From positions 4,041,001 to 4,105,000 of the forward strand of contig NZ_CP113431.1 in assembly GCF_030506255.1 (NCBI RefSeq): a stretch of 64,000 nt of DNA, in the 5' to 3' direction. The notes beneath the pieces were generated by a model, which worked only from the letters and a program-made list of their open reading frames with translations, did not search any database and was not told the origin of the DNA. The position numbers and the translations under genes were made by a program. Source of the stretch: Nocardioides sp. Arc9.136 (GTDB taxonomy: Bacteria; Actinomycetota; Actinomycetes; Propionibacteriales; Nocardioidaceae). Within the stretch, counting starts at the first letter, position 1. Each line of letters starts with the position of its first letter. Of the stretch, positions 57,603-64,000 are shown one piece after another.

Positions 57603-58859
57603 ATGTCCCGCCCCCGCAAGGCCGCCCTCGCGGCCCTCGTCCTCCTGCTCGCCGCCGCACCGTTCGTCCCCCGCGGGGACGACGAGCCGGACGGCGCCCT
57701 GACCCCCTCGGGCGACCGCACGCCCCGCGCGACGACGCCGCTCGCCACGTCCGCCACCGCCGGCACCGGCCGGCTCACCCGGCAGCTCGCGGCCGAGGTC
57801 GACCGCGTGGTCGCGGCCGGCCGCGCCGTCGGCCGGGTGCCCGCCACCACCGCGCGGCGTGCGCCCGACGCCGTGGCGGCCGACCTCGTGCGCTGCGCCG
57901 ACCTCGAGGGCCAGCGCTACTGCCTCGGCGCCGGCTGGACGACCGCGAGCGAGAGCGAGGTCGAGGCACGGGTCGCCACGGCCGCCCGGGCCGCGACGAC
58001 CACCGCCCGCACCCGCCCGGTCGAGACGACCGGGGACCTCGACGCGGCCGGCGCCCTGGCCCGGACCGCGCGCCTGAGCCCGGCCGAGCGCGCCCGTCGC
58101 GAGCGGGAGGAGCTGACCATGGCCGCCCGGTCCGTCGCCAAGGTCTGGCTGCTCCGGCACGAGATCGAGGGCGTCCCGCTGCCGGACGGCTTCCTCGCCG
58201 CCCACCCCGAGGCCCGCGCCACCGCGGCCACCGGCACCACCGCCGCCCGTGCCACCGCCGCCGCACCGGCCGCGCGGAAGCGGCAGAAGGACTACCCCGA
58301 GCGCCGGGTCGTCCTCGACACCGAGCAGGTCGCCGAGCAGGTCCGCACCTACTGGTGCGGCCCGGGCGCGATGCAGATGATCGCGTGGGGCTGGAAGGAC
58401 AAGGACCGGGGCCAGGCGCACTGGGCCGACGAGCTGCGCACGACCACCGCCGGCACGTCGATCTGGGCCATGGTCCGCGTCGTCAACGACAACACCGGCT
58501 GGGACCGCAAGGCGCACGCCGGGCCGTACGTCGTGCTCGACATCGCCGACTACAGCTTCAACACGTGGATCCTGCTGCAGATGCGCCACCTCGCCGACTA
58601 CCGCGCCCCCGTCGTGCTGCACCCGATCCTGCACCGGAAGTACTTCCCCTATCTCGACGACGACGCCTCCGGTCACTTCCAGGTCGGTCGCGGCTACAGC
58701 AAGCGCGGCAGCAGGCCGACGGCGATCAGCTACTTCGAGCCGTGGAACCAGCAGCGCTTCGACCCCTCGGAGCCGTACGTCGGGCGGGTCCAGTGGCGCA
58801 ACGCGTACAAGAGCTACCGCGCCAACAAGGACCACTTCCAGCACAACATCGGGGTGTGA
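57603..58859 (+). CDS. secreted C39-like papain-fold protein
   Basis: 418 residues. N-terminal export segment (KAALAALVLLLAAAPFVPRG) and an Ala/Thr/Arg-rich stretch to about residue 235. The C-terminal 170 residues are C39-peptidase-like: the Cys motif YWCGPGAMQMIAWGW, an SGHFQVGRGYS His segment, and YFEPWNQQRFDPSEP. Such proteins are extracellular cysteine peptidases or inactive relatives. Two Cys in the middle (RCADLEGQRYC) may form a disulfide. Its stop overlaps the next lipoprotein gene (GTGA). ATG 57603 has GGAG-like sequence upstream. Confidence 0.8.
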   Translation: MSRPRKAALAALVLLLAAAPFVPRGDDEPDGALTPSGDRTPRATTPLATSATAGTGRLTRQLAAEVDRVVAAGRAVGRVPATTARRAPDAVAADLVRCADLEGQRYCLGAGWTTASESEVEARVATAARAATTTARTRPVETTGDLDAAGALARTARLSPAERARREREELTMAARSVAKVWLLRHEIEGVPLPDGFLAAHPEARATAATGTTAARATAAAPAARKRQKDYPERRVVLDTEQVAEQVRTYWCGPGAMQMIAWGWKDKDRGQAHWADELRTTTAGTSIWAMVRVVNDNTGWDRKAHAGPYVVLDIADYSFNTWILLQMRHLADYRAPVVLHPILHRKYFPYLDDDASGHFQVGRGYSKRGSRPTAISYFEPWNQQRFDPSEPYVGRVQWRNAYKSYRANKDHFQHNIGV

Positions 58860-59953
58860 GCGCCGTGCGGCACGCCGTCGTGGCCGGCCTCGCCGGCTGC
58901 CTCCTGCTCGCCGGCTGCTCCGGCGAGGACGCCGGGCCCGGCACCGGCACGAGCCCCACCTCGAGCCCGACCGGCAGCCCCACCGGGAGCCCGGGCCCCG
59001 CGCCCGCAGCGCTCGACTGGCAGCCGCTCCCCGGCCGGGTCCAGGACACGGTGACCACCAACGGACGCTGGACGCTGACCGTCACCGAGGCCGGCGACAC
59101 CGCGACCCTGGAGGGCCCCGACGGCACGACCACCACCGAGGCCACCGGCCGGGAACGCGTCAGCGACGCCCTGCTCGACGACGACTGGGCCGTCGTCGTG
59201 GTCGCCGACCGGCAGGAGACCCGGCCCGCGCGGGCCGAGGTCACCGAGCTGGCGACCGGCGAGACGTGGACCGTGGACGGGGGCAGCGACGTCCCGACGA
59301 CCACCGGCGGGACCTGGGCCCTGGGCGCCGGTCGGCTCGCGCACGCCTCCGTGACCGACACCGGCTCCTACTGCCTGGCGGAGGTCGACCTCGGCACCCG
59401 CGCGTCCACCCTCGGCTGGTGTGCCCCCGAGCGGCACGGGTTCAACGGGGCCCGGGTGACGGCGGCCGGCACCGCACTGATGACCTTCGACGACTCCCGC
59501 CCCTCCTGCCGCACCCTCGGGCTCGCCCCCGCGGGCGGGGGCGAGGACCTCACGCCGTTCCAGGACGTCGAGGAGTGCCACGGCTGGGACGGACTCGTCC
59601 TCCCCGACGGCGACGGCACCGCCCAGGTCTGGTCGGTCGTGCCGAAGGAGAACCGCGTCGAGGCCGCCCGCTTCGCCGCCCGCACGGCCGACGGCGAGCT
59701 CGTCGACCTCGGGCCCGGCACGTCGGGCACGCTCTTGCCCTGCGGCGACGCGGCGTGGTTCGTCCAGGACCCGGTCCGTGACGGCGACCCCGCCCGGCTG
59801 GTCCGGTGGAGCCCCGAGGACGGGGTGTCGACGGCGTACGAGACCACCGGCTCGCCCGCGTTCCTCGCCCCGCCCCGGTGCGGCGGGTCGCACATCGCGG
59901 TCACCGCGCTGGGCGAGTCCGGCGACGAGCAGGTCAGCGCGCCCGTCGGGTGA
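58856..59953 (+). CDS. lipoprotein with beta-propeller-like domain
   Basis: 365 residues with a lipobox: AVVAGLAGCLLLAGCSGED, so Cys at about residue 20 is lipidated. A Ser/Thr/Pro/Gly linker (TSPTSSPTGSPTGSPGPAPA) follows. The mature part has strand-turn repeats such as TTNGRWTLTVTEAGDTATLE and about six Cys, like small propeller lipoproteins. GTG 58856 overlaps the stop of the C39-like gene; GTG 58865 is an alternative. Probably forms a unit with that protein at the cell surface. Function not known. Confidence 0.8.
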   Translation: MSAVRHAVVAGLAGCLLLAGCSGEDAGPGTGTSPTSSPTGSPTGSPGPAPAALDWQPLPGRVQDTVTTNGRWTLTVTEAGDTATLEGPDGTTTTEATGRERVSDALLDDDWAVVVVADRQETRPARAEVTELATGETWTVDGGSDVPTTTGGTWALGAGRLAHASVTDTGSYCLAEVDLGTRASTLGWCAPERHGFNGARVTAAGTALMTFDDSRPSCRTLGLAPAGGGEDLTPFQDVEECHGWDGLVLPDGDGTAQVWSVVPKENRVEAARFAARTADGELVDLGPGTSGTLLPCGDAAWFVQDPVRDGDPARLVRWSPEDGVSTAYETTGSPAFLAPPRCGGSHIAVTALGESGDEQVSAPVG

Positions 59954-59973
59954 GCGACCGTCACCTCCTCCCC

Positions 59974-60027
59974 GCTGCCGCGTTGATCCCTCGTGGGGCA
60001 GCGGCGTGGCAGCGGTGCGCCGCTGCC
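59974..60027 (+). terminator. competing hairpins after the lipoprotein gene
   Basis: GGCAGCGG (60008-60015) and CCGCTGCC (60020-60027) form a perfect 8-bp stem with a TGCG loop. CGCTGCC at 59974-59980 can instead pair with GGCAGCG at 59997-60003. Probably a terminator for the C39/lipoprotein operon. Confidence 0.6.
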
Positions 60028-60072
60028 TCACCCCGCCCGTCCGGCGCCCTCGGCGGTGCCTAGGGTGGACCG

Positions 60073-60717
60073 GTGACCGAGACTCCGTCGTTCGCGGGCA
60101 TCCCCGTCGCCGCCCTGGACTTCTACGACGACCTCGAGGTCGACAACACCCGGTCGTTCTGGGAGAAGCACCAGGACACCTACCGCACCCAGGTGCGGGC
60201 GCCGATGGAGGCGCTGTGCGCGGCGCTCGAGCCGGAGTTCGGCACGGCGAAGGTCTTCCGCCCGTACCGCGACGTGCGGTTCGCGAAGGACAAGACGCCG
60301 TACAAGACCCACCAGGGCGCCTTCGTGCGGGCCGCGGAGTCGACCGGGTGGTACGTCGAGGTCTCGCCGCGCGGGGTCCGCACGGGCGGCGGGTTCTACG
60401 AGGCCAGCGCCGGTCGGCTGGCGGCGTTCCGCGGGGCCGTCGACCACGACCAGCTCGGTCCGGAGCTCGAGGCGATGATCGCCGAGCTCGAGGCCGCCGG
60501 CTGGGAGCGCGGCGGCGACCGCCTCAAGACCTCCCCCCGCGGGTACGACGCCGACCACCCGCGCATCGACCTGCTCCGCCACCGCTCGCTGAGCCTCGGA
60601 CGCGTCATCGGCTTCGAGCCGGTGGTCCACACCCCCGACCTGCTCGACGTCGTGCGCGACGACTGGCGCGCCCTGCGCCCGCTCGTCGAGTGGGTCGCCC
60701 GGCACACCACGATCTGA
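60073..60717 (+). CDS. DUF2461 / TIGR02453 family protein
   Basis: 214 residues matching this family from the start: FAGIPVAALDFYDDLEVDNT, RSFWEKHQDTYRTQVRAPME, YRDVRFAKDKTPYKTHQGAF and GFYEASAGRLAAFR. Function is unknown in bacteria. TAGGGT (60061-60066) ends 6 nt before the GTG, so the transcript is probably leaderless. It converges on the KSI-like gene. Confidence 0.9.
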   Translation: MTETPSFAGIPVAALDFYDDLEVDNTRSFWEKHQDTYRTQVRAPMEALCAALEPEFGTAKVFRPYRDVRFAKDKTPYKTHQGAFVRAAESTGWYVEVSPRGVRTGGGFYEASAGRLAAFRGAVDHDQLGPELEAMIAELEAAGWERGGDRLKTSPRGYDADHPRIDLLRHRSLSLGRVIGFEPVVHTPDLLDVVRDDWRALRPLVEWVARHTTI

Positions 60718-60762
60718 CGGTCCGGCCTGCCGACCCCTACCTGCTGACCGGCGGCCCGGGGC

Positions 60763-61212
60763 TCAGGGGGCCGGGGTGAAGCTCGCCATCGTCCGCTCCG
60801 GCTCCCAGTAGGCCTTCATCGAGGCGACCCGGCCGTCGTCGTCGACGACGTAGACCATGACCAGCTCGGTGGTGGTGTGGCTGCCGTCGGCGAAGGACGT
60901 GCGGATCCGGCCGACGTTGGCGCAGGTGCGGCCGTTCGCCATCGACTGCTCGATGGTGAACTCGAAGGTGTCGATCGGCGCGATCGCCTTCTCCCAGAAC
61001 GCCGAGATGCCGGCGTGGCCGTGGTGGCCGCGGCCCTCGGGGTCGAACATCGACGGCCCGACCGGGTCCTCGAGGACCGCGTCCTCGGCGTACACCGTCA
61101 GCCACTCCGCGAGGTCCCCCTTCGCGACCGCGGAGTAGGAGCACTGGGAGGCGGCGCGGGCGGGGTGCGGGTCGTCCGGGGCGTTCCAGACGACGGCGTC
61201 GGAGGTGATCAC
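60763..61212 (-). CDS. ketosteroid-isomerase-like (SnoaL-fold) protein
   Basis: 149 residues from GTG 61212. The N-terminal half, SYSAVAKGDLAEWLTVYAED then AVLEDPVGP, has the layout of steroid delta-5-3-ketoisomerase, in which the Asp of EDPVG is the catalytic base and an early Tyr is the hydrogen-bond donor. The promoter copies that of the partial SnoaL gene at 1-63: TAGAAC -35 element, 17-bp spacer, -10 TACGAT, 6 nt, GTG. A KstR-like box overlaps the -35. Likely role is isomerisation of a 3-keto steroid or related intermediate. In-frame upstream starts lie beyond the operator. Confidence 0.78.
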   Translation of the reverse strand: MITSDAVVWNAPDDPHPARAASQCSYSAVAKGDLAEWLTVYAEDAVLEDPVGPSMFDPEGRGHHGHAGISAFWEKAIAPIDTFEFTIEQSMANGRTCANVGRIRTSFADGSHTTTELVMVYVVDDDGRVASMKAYWEPERTMASFTPAP

Positions 61213-61233
61213 CCGGGCATCGTAGGGCCGGAC

Positions 61234-61247
61234 GAGAACACGTTCTA
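61234..61247. promoter_or_regulatory. KstR-like operator 3 (GAGAACACGTTCTA)
   Basis: Matches TnnAACnnGTTnnA except for the first base. Distance to the GTG of the KSI-like gene is 21 nt, the same as between operator 1 and the partial SnoaL gene. The plus-strand gene at 61326 lies 78 bp away and is probably not controlled by it. Confidence 0.65.
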
Positions 61248-61325
61248 GTGCCTCGTCACGGACGCTTCGCTCGACGTTCACGGCACGGCCGGCCGGAGGA
61301 CGGCCGCGCCGGTCACCGTGGCGGC

Positions 61326-62147
61326 ATGCGCCGCCGCGACGCCTTCCTCCACCTCGGGCCGTCCCGGCTCGGGACCGACCTGCTGCACGAGGCCCTCGAC
61401 GCCCAGCACGACGTCCTCACCACCCGGGGAGTACGCCGCGTCGGGACGCCGGACGCCGCCTTCCGCGCCGCGGTGGAGCTCGGCCGCGACCACCGCGCCT
61501 GGGGGTTCCGCCGGCGCGAGGTGGAGGGCGCCTGGGCGGGGCTGTGCCGCGACGCCCAGCGGGACCGCCGCCGCACGCGGGCGGTGCTCATCTCCGAGCG
61601 GCTGCTCGCCGGGCTCCGCCCGCCGCAGGTCGACCTGATGCTGGACCAGCTCGCCGGCTTCCGCCCGCACGTGGTGCTCACCGCGTCCGCACCGGACGCC
61701 GGCTGCACCGCGGGCGACCCCGGGACCGACCTGGTCGACGTGCTCGACCGCTGGGCGCCGGCCGTCGGCGACCCCGCGCGGATCCACGTGCTCGTCGTGC
61801 CGCCGGGCCCGCGCGAGCGCGCCCGGCTGGCCGTGTGGCGCGCCTTCGGGGAGGTGGCTGGCCTCGACGACCTGGCGCTGCGGGTGCCGGCCGCGTGGGC
61901 CGACGGGGCCGACGGGGCCGACGAGGAGCCGGTGGCCGCGACGGACCCGGGCCACCGGGAGGAGGAGCACGCCCGGCTGACCGGGCTGGCGCTCACCTGG
62001 ATCGGCGCGCTGGCCGCCTCCGGGCACGACGTGCGCGGCGACCTCGCCGACCTGCTCCCGGCCCCGCCGCACGCGGCCGGGACCAGCCGGTCGGGCAGAC
62101 CAGGCGGCTCAGTGCGGCTGCCAGGCGTCCTCGTCCGCGGTGCGTGA
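61326..62147 (+). CDS. sulfotransferase-like protein of unknown function
   Basis: 273 residues. The start DAFLHLGPSRLGTDLLHEAL mirrors the PAPS loop of sulfotransferases (usually a GxPKTGTT form), but the loop is altered to GPSRLGTD, so activity is doubtful. LISERLLAGL and a C-terminal Asp/Ala/Gly-rich region (ADGADGADEEP) follow. A -10-like CACCGT (61314-61319) ends 6 nt before the ATG. The 3' end overlaps the convergent Rrf2 gene by 39 bp. Confidence 0.62.
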   Translation: MRRRDAFLHLGPSRLGTDLLHEALDAQHDVLTTRGVRRVGTPDAAFRAAVELGRDHRAWGFRRREVEGAWAGLCRDAQRDRRRTRAVLISERLLAGLRPPQVDLMLDQLAGFRPHVVLTASAPDAGCTAGDPGTDLVDVLDRWAPAVGDPARIHVLVVPPGPRERARLAVWRAFGEVAGLDDLALRVPAAWADGADGADEEPVAATDPGHREEEHARLTGLALTWIGALAASGHDVRGDLADLLPAPPHAAGTSRSGRPGGSVRLPGVLVRGA

Positions 62148-62567
62148 GGTGACCGCCTTGGGGAGCTTGCCGTCGGCGAGCGCCTGGATCGAGGTCTGCT
62201 CGAAGACGTCGCGCAGCGAGCGCCGCGCGGCGATCCACACGTGCTGGAGCACCTCGGCCGACTCGTTGTAGGTGACCGCCTCGGGACGCAGGCCGTAGAC
62301 GGAGACGAGCGGGCCGTCGACCGCGCGGATCACGTCGGCCACGGACACGTCGGTGGCCGGGCGACCCATCCGCCAGCCACCGGACTGGCCGCGCTGGGAG
62401 ATGACGACCCCCGCCCGGCGGAGGTCGGCCAGGATGGCCTGCAGGAAGCCGTGCGGGATCTCCTGCAGCCGGCCGAGCTCCTCGGCGCTCACCGCCTTGC
62501 CGTCAGCGCGCGAGGCCATCTCGATCAGCGCACGCAGGGCGTAGTCGGACTTGGCGGAGACGCGCAT
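62109..62567 (-). CDS. Rrf2-family transcriptional regulator without cysteines
   Basis: 152 residues. Winged helix with MRVSAKSDYALRALIEMASR, QEIPHGFLQAILADLRRAG and SQRGQSGGWRMGRPA is characteristic of Rrf2. There is no cysteine anywhere, so it cannot hold the iron-sulfur cluster of IscR/NsrR/RsrR; it is more like CymR-type members that bind a protein or metabolite partner. The gene is 112 bp from the TauE/SafE permease, same strand, a usual neighbourhood in sulfur metabolism. Confidence 0.87.
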   Translation of the reverse strand: MRVSAKSDYALRALIEMASRADGKAVSAEELGRLQEIPHGFLQAILADLRRAGVVISQRGQSGGWRMGRPATDVSVADVIRAVDGPLVSVYGLRPEAVTYNESAEVLQHVWIAARRSLRDVFEQTSIQALADGKLPKAVTSRTADEDAWQPH

Positions 62568-62679
62568 GGGGTCAGTCTGGCAGAGAAGTCGATCCACACA
62601 CTCGACTCCTCCCGCGCGGCGGCCGCCGGACGGGGGTCCGGCGGCCGGCCGAGGGGTCGGACGAGAGGGCGGGCGAGGG

Positions 62680-63588
62680 TCAGACGACCGGCGCGAGGTC
62701 CGCCTCGGCGGACCGGGAGGCCTCGAGGGCACGCGCCCGGCGCTCCTGCTGGACCGCCCAGGCGATGCCGGTGACCCAGGCGACGAAGATGACCGCGGCG
62801 ACCAGGCCGACGACGACGTCGGAGGCCCCCAGCGACTCGGTGATGGTCTTGGAGTTGGTGAGCACGATCAGGCCGCCGGCCGCGACGCCGAGGACGCGGG
62901 CGGCGAGCTTCTTGACCAGCCAGGCGGCGATCGGGGCGGCGACGACGCCGCCGGCCAGCAGCGCGCCGGCGTAGGCCCACTCGATGCCCTGCGAGCCGAG
63001 GGCGAGGATGAAGCCGAGCGAGCCGCCGACCGCGACGACGAACTCGGAGGTGTCGATCGAGCCGACCACCTTGCGGGGCTCGAGGCGACCCGAGGACAGC
63101 AGCGTCGTGGTGCCGACCGGGCCCCAGCCGCCGCCGCCGACCGCGTCGAGCGCGCCGCCGACGAGGCCCATCGGCGCGAGCATCCGCGCCGAGGGCCGGG
63201 ACTTGAAGGTGGGACGACGGCCGCCGAGGACCAGGAAGCGCCAGATGACGTAGATGCCGAGGCCGAGCAGGATCGCGGCGACCCAGGGCTTGGCGGAGTC
63301 GCCGTCGAGGTTCGAGAGGAACGTCGCTCCGGCGAACGCGCCGACGAAGCCGGGGACCGCGAGGATCGAGACGGTCCGCCAGTCCACGTTGCCGAGCTTG
63401 TGGTGGGAGAACCCGGACACCAGCGAGGTGCCGATCTCGGAGAAGTGGACCGCTGCCGACGCGGCGGCCGGGGCGATGCCGGCGGCGAGCAGGAGCGTGG
63501 ACGACGTGACGCCGTACGCCATGCCCAACGATCCGTCGATGAGCTGGGCGAGGAGGCCGACGACCCCCAGGACGATGAGCTTGCGCAT
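62680..63588 (-). CDS. TauE/SafE-family sulfite/sulfonate-type permease
   Basis: 302 residues, about eight membrane segments. RKLIVLGVVGLLAQLIDGSL begins the first TauE repeat, with AAVHFSEIGTSLVSGFSHHK and the later PMGLVGGALDAVGGGGWGPV of the second repeat. Such proteins move sulfite, thiosulfate or sulfonates across the membrane. GGAG sits at the correct distance from the ATG. The untranslated leader holds an 8-bp hairpin (63607-63630). An Rrf2 regulator follows downstream. Confidence 0.88.
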   Translation of the reverse strand: MRKLIVLGVVGLLAQLIDGSLGMAYGVTSSTLLLAAGIAPAAASAAVHFSEIGTSLVSGFSHHKLGNVDWRTVSILAVPGFVGAFAGATFLSNLDGDSAKPWVAAILLGLGIYVIWRFLVLGGRRPTFKSRPSARMLAPMGLVGGALDAVGGGGWGPVGTTTLLSSGRLEPRKVVGSIDTSEFVVAVGGSLGFILALGSQGIEWAYAGALLAGGVVAAPIAAWLVKKLAARVLGVAAGGLIVLTNSKTITESLGASDVVVGLVAAVIFVAWVTGIAWAVQQERRARALEASRSAEADLAPVV

Positions 63589-63606
63589 GGGTTCTCCAGG
63601 TGTGCT

Positions 63607-63630
63607 CTCGGTGGTTGCACCTCCACCGAG
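63607..63630 (-). promoter_or_regulatory. hairpin/operator in TauE/SafE leader
   Basis: CTCGGTGG and CCACCGAG form perfect 8-bp arms around an 8-nt loop, 19 bp upstream of the permease ATG, just before its ribosome site. Could be an Rrf2 binding site or an RNA attenuator. Confidence 0.45.
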
Positions 63631-63792
63631 CGGACAAGACTTGGCAGACCGTAACACGTTATTCGGGTGTTTCAGTCGACTTAACCGAGACACACGTCGG
63701 ATCGGCGTGTCGTCGAGCCGCAGTCGGCGCGTCCCGGGCCGGGTCGGTCGCGGCCGCTTGCACCGCCCGGACGCCGCGCCTACCATTGAAGT

Positions 63793-63804
63793 TACTGACC
63801 AGTA
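63793..63804. promoter_or_regulatory. TACTGACCAGTA palindromic operator
   Basis: Perfect arms TACTG and CAGTA around AC. It follows a -35-like TTGAAG (63786-63791) upstream of the acyl-CoA dehydrogenase gene. A similar degenerate site stands before the iron-sulfur reductase (44954). The overlap with the promoter core suggests a repressor of fatty-acid or redox genes. Confidence 0.55.
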
Positions 63805-63856
63805 GTAGATCTGTGCTGGCACATCCAGGGACACATCACGAGACGAAGGTGGAGCA

Positions 63857-64000
63857 GTGAGCCACTACAAGAGCAACCTCCGCGACATCGAGTTCAACCT
63901 CTTCGAGGTGCTGGGCCGCGACGAGGTCCTCGGCACCGGACCGTTCGCCGAGGTGGACTCCGAGACGGCGCGCTCGATCCTCGCCGAGGTCGACCGGCTC
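63857..64000 (+). CDS. acyl-CoA dehydrogenase (N-terminal part only)
   Basis: Forty-eight codons to the window end. The sequence SHYKSNLRDIEFNLFEVLGR and ETARSILAEVDRL is the characteristic opening of a common actinobacterial acyl-CoA dehydrogenase with an extra N-terminal domain. GTG start with GGAG at good distance. The catalytic part is outside the window. It is likely controlled through the TACTGACCAGTA palindrome. Confidence 0.82.
   Translation, partial: MSHYKSNLRDIEFNLFEVLGRDEVLGTGPFAEVDSETARSILAEVDRL

Noticed and set aside
63653..63660. AACACGTT core considered as a fourth KstR-like box upstream of the TauE/SafE gene
   Set aside because: Flanking positions do not fit TnnAACnnGTTnnA or AGAACnnGTTCT.

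Overview
This window is very GC-rich. Genes are densely packed, stop-start overlaps of the ATGA/GTGA type are common, GTG and TTG starts are frequent, and many genes have a -10-like hexamer ending 6-8 nt before the start codon (leaderless transcripts). With an F420-type luciferase-like oxidoreductase, KstR-like steroid operators, a DtxR/IdeR iron box and an Rv0338c-like iron-sulfur reductase, this points to an actinobacterium, most likely a Nocardioides-type member of the Propionibacteriales. The genus is inference; no 16S or other decisive marker is present.

Layout. 1-9.1 kb: a putative steroid/lipid catabolic regulon. A luciferase-like oxidoreductase, a DUF1214-like protein, an SDR and a sulfotransferase form one overlapping operon. 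A flavin monooxygenase, TetR regulator and alpha/beta hydrolase form a second. Both, and a ketosteroid-isomerase-like gene at 60.8-61.2 kb, carry a KstR-like AGAACnnGTTCT palindrome at a fixed distance from the start. 9.2-13.9 kb: a tight five-gene minus-strand operon made of a 91-residue Asp/Gly/Ser/Thr repeat polypeptide, a JmjC-type oxygenase, a sucrase/ferredoxin-like protein and two glycosyltransferases. I consider this the best candidate for an undescribed peptide-modification system. 14.0-17.2 kb: a large LuxR-type ATPase regulator and a 53-aa protein. 17.3-21.0 kb: histidine-utilisation genes hutI, hutF and an allantoate-amidohydrolase-like gene. 21.0-28.7 kb: nitroreductase, M20 peptidase, two MFS transporters, a DUF1992 protein and two HpcH/HpaI-family CoA lyases.

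28.8-33.8 kb: an 84-aa protein, an M48 protease, malQ and a frameshifted acyl-CoA dehydrogenase, with a divergent HxlR regulator. 33.8-37.1 kb: hutU and hutH. Together with 17.3-21.0 kb they give a complete five-step route from histidine to glutamate. Two related TCTCGnATCCGAGA palindromes (upstream of hutH and of the M20 peptidase) and an IclR regulator at 40.7 kb suggest HutR-type control. 37.4-44.9 kb: a secreted protein, an MFS permease, a membrane-anchored protein followed by a 12-bp tandem repeat, IclR, an EamA permease and a large secreted amidohydrolase-like protein.

45.1-48.7 kb: a membrane iron-sulfur oxidoreductase whose 430-residue acidic tail carries seven copies of a G-[GS]-S-L-F-D motif. 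48.8-53.1 kb: a TetR-DHA2 exporter pair with tandem operators, then a sodium/solute symporter. 53.2-57.2 kb: an RHH protein, a DUF4097 protein, an iron-regulated siderophore-interacting protein, dCTP deaminase, a GDSL hydrolase and tRNA-Gly(CCC). 57.6-64.0 kb: secreted C39-like protein and lipoprotein, a DUF2461 protein, the KSI-like gene, a sulfotransferase-like protein, an Rrf2 regulator, a TauE/SafE permease and the start of an acyl-CoA dehydrogenase.

Several intergenic regions hold strong palindromic structures (25.2, 28.7, 48.75 and 57.4 kb). No insertion sequence, prophage, CRISPR array or rRNA was seen.
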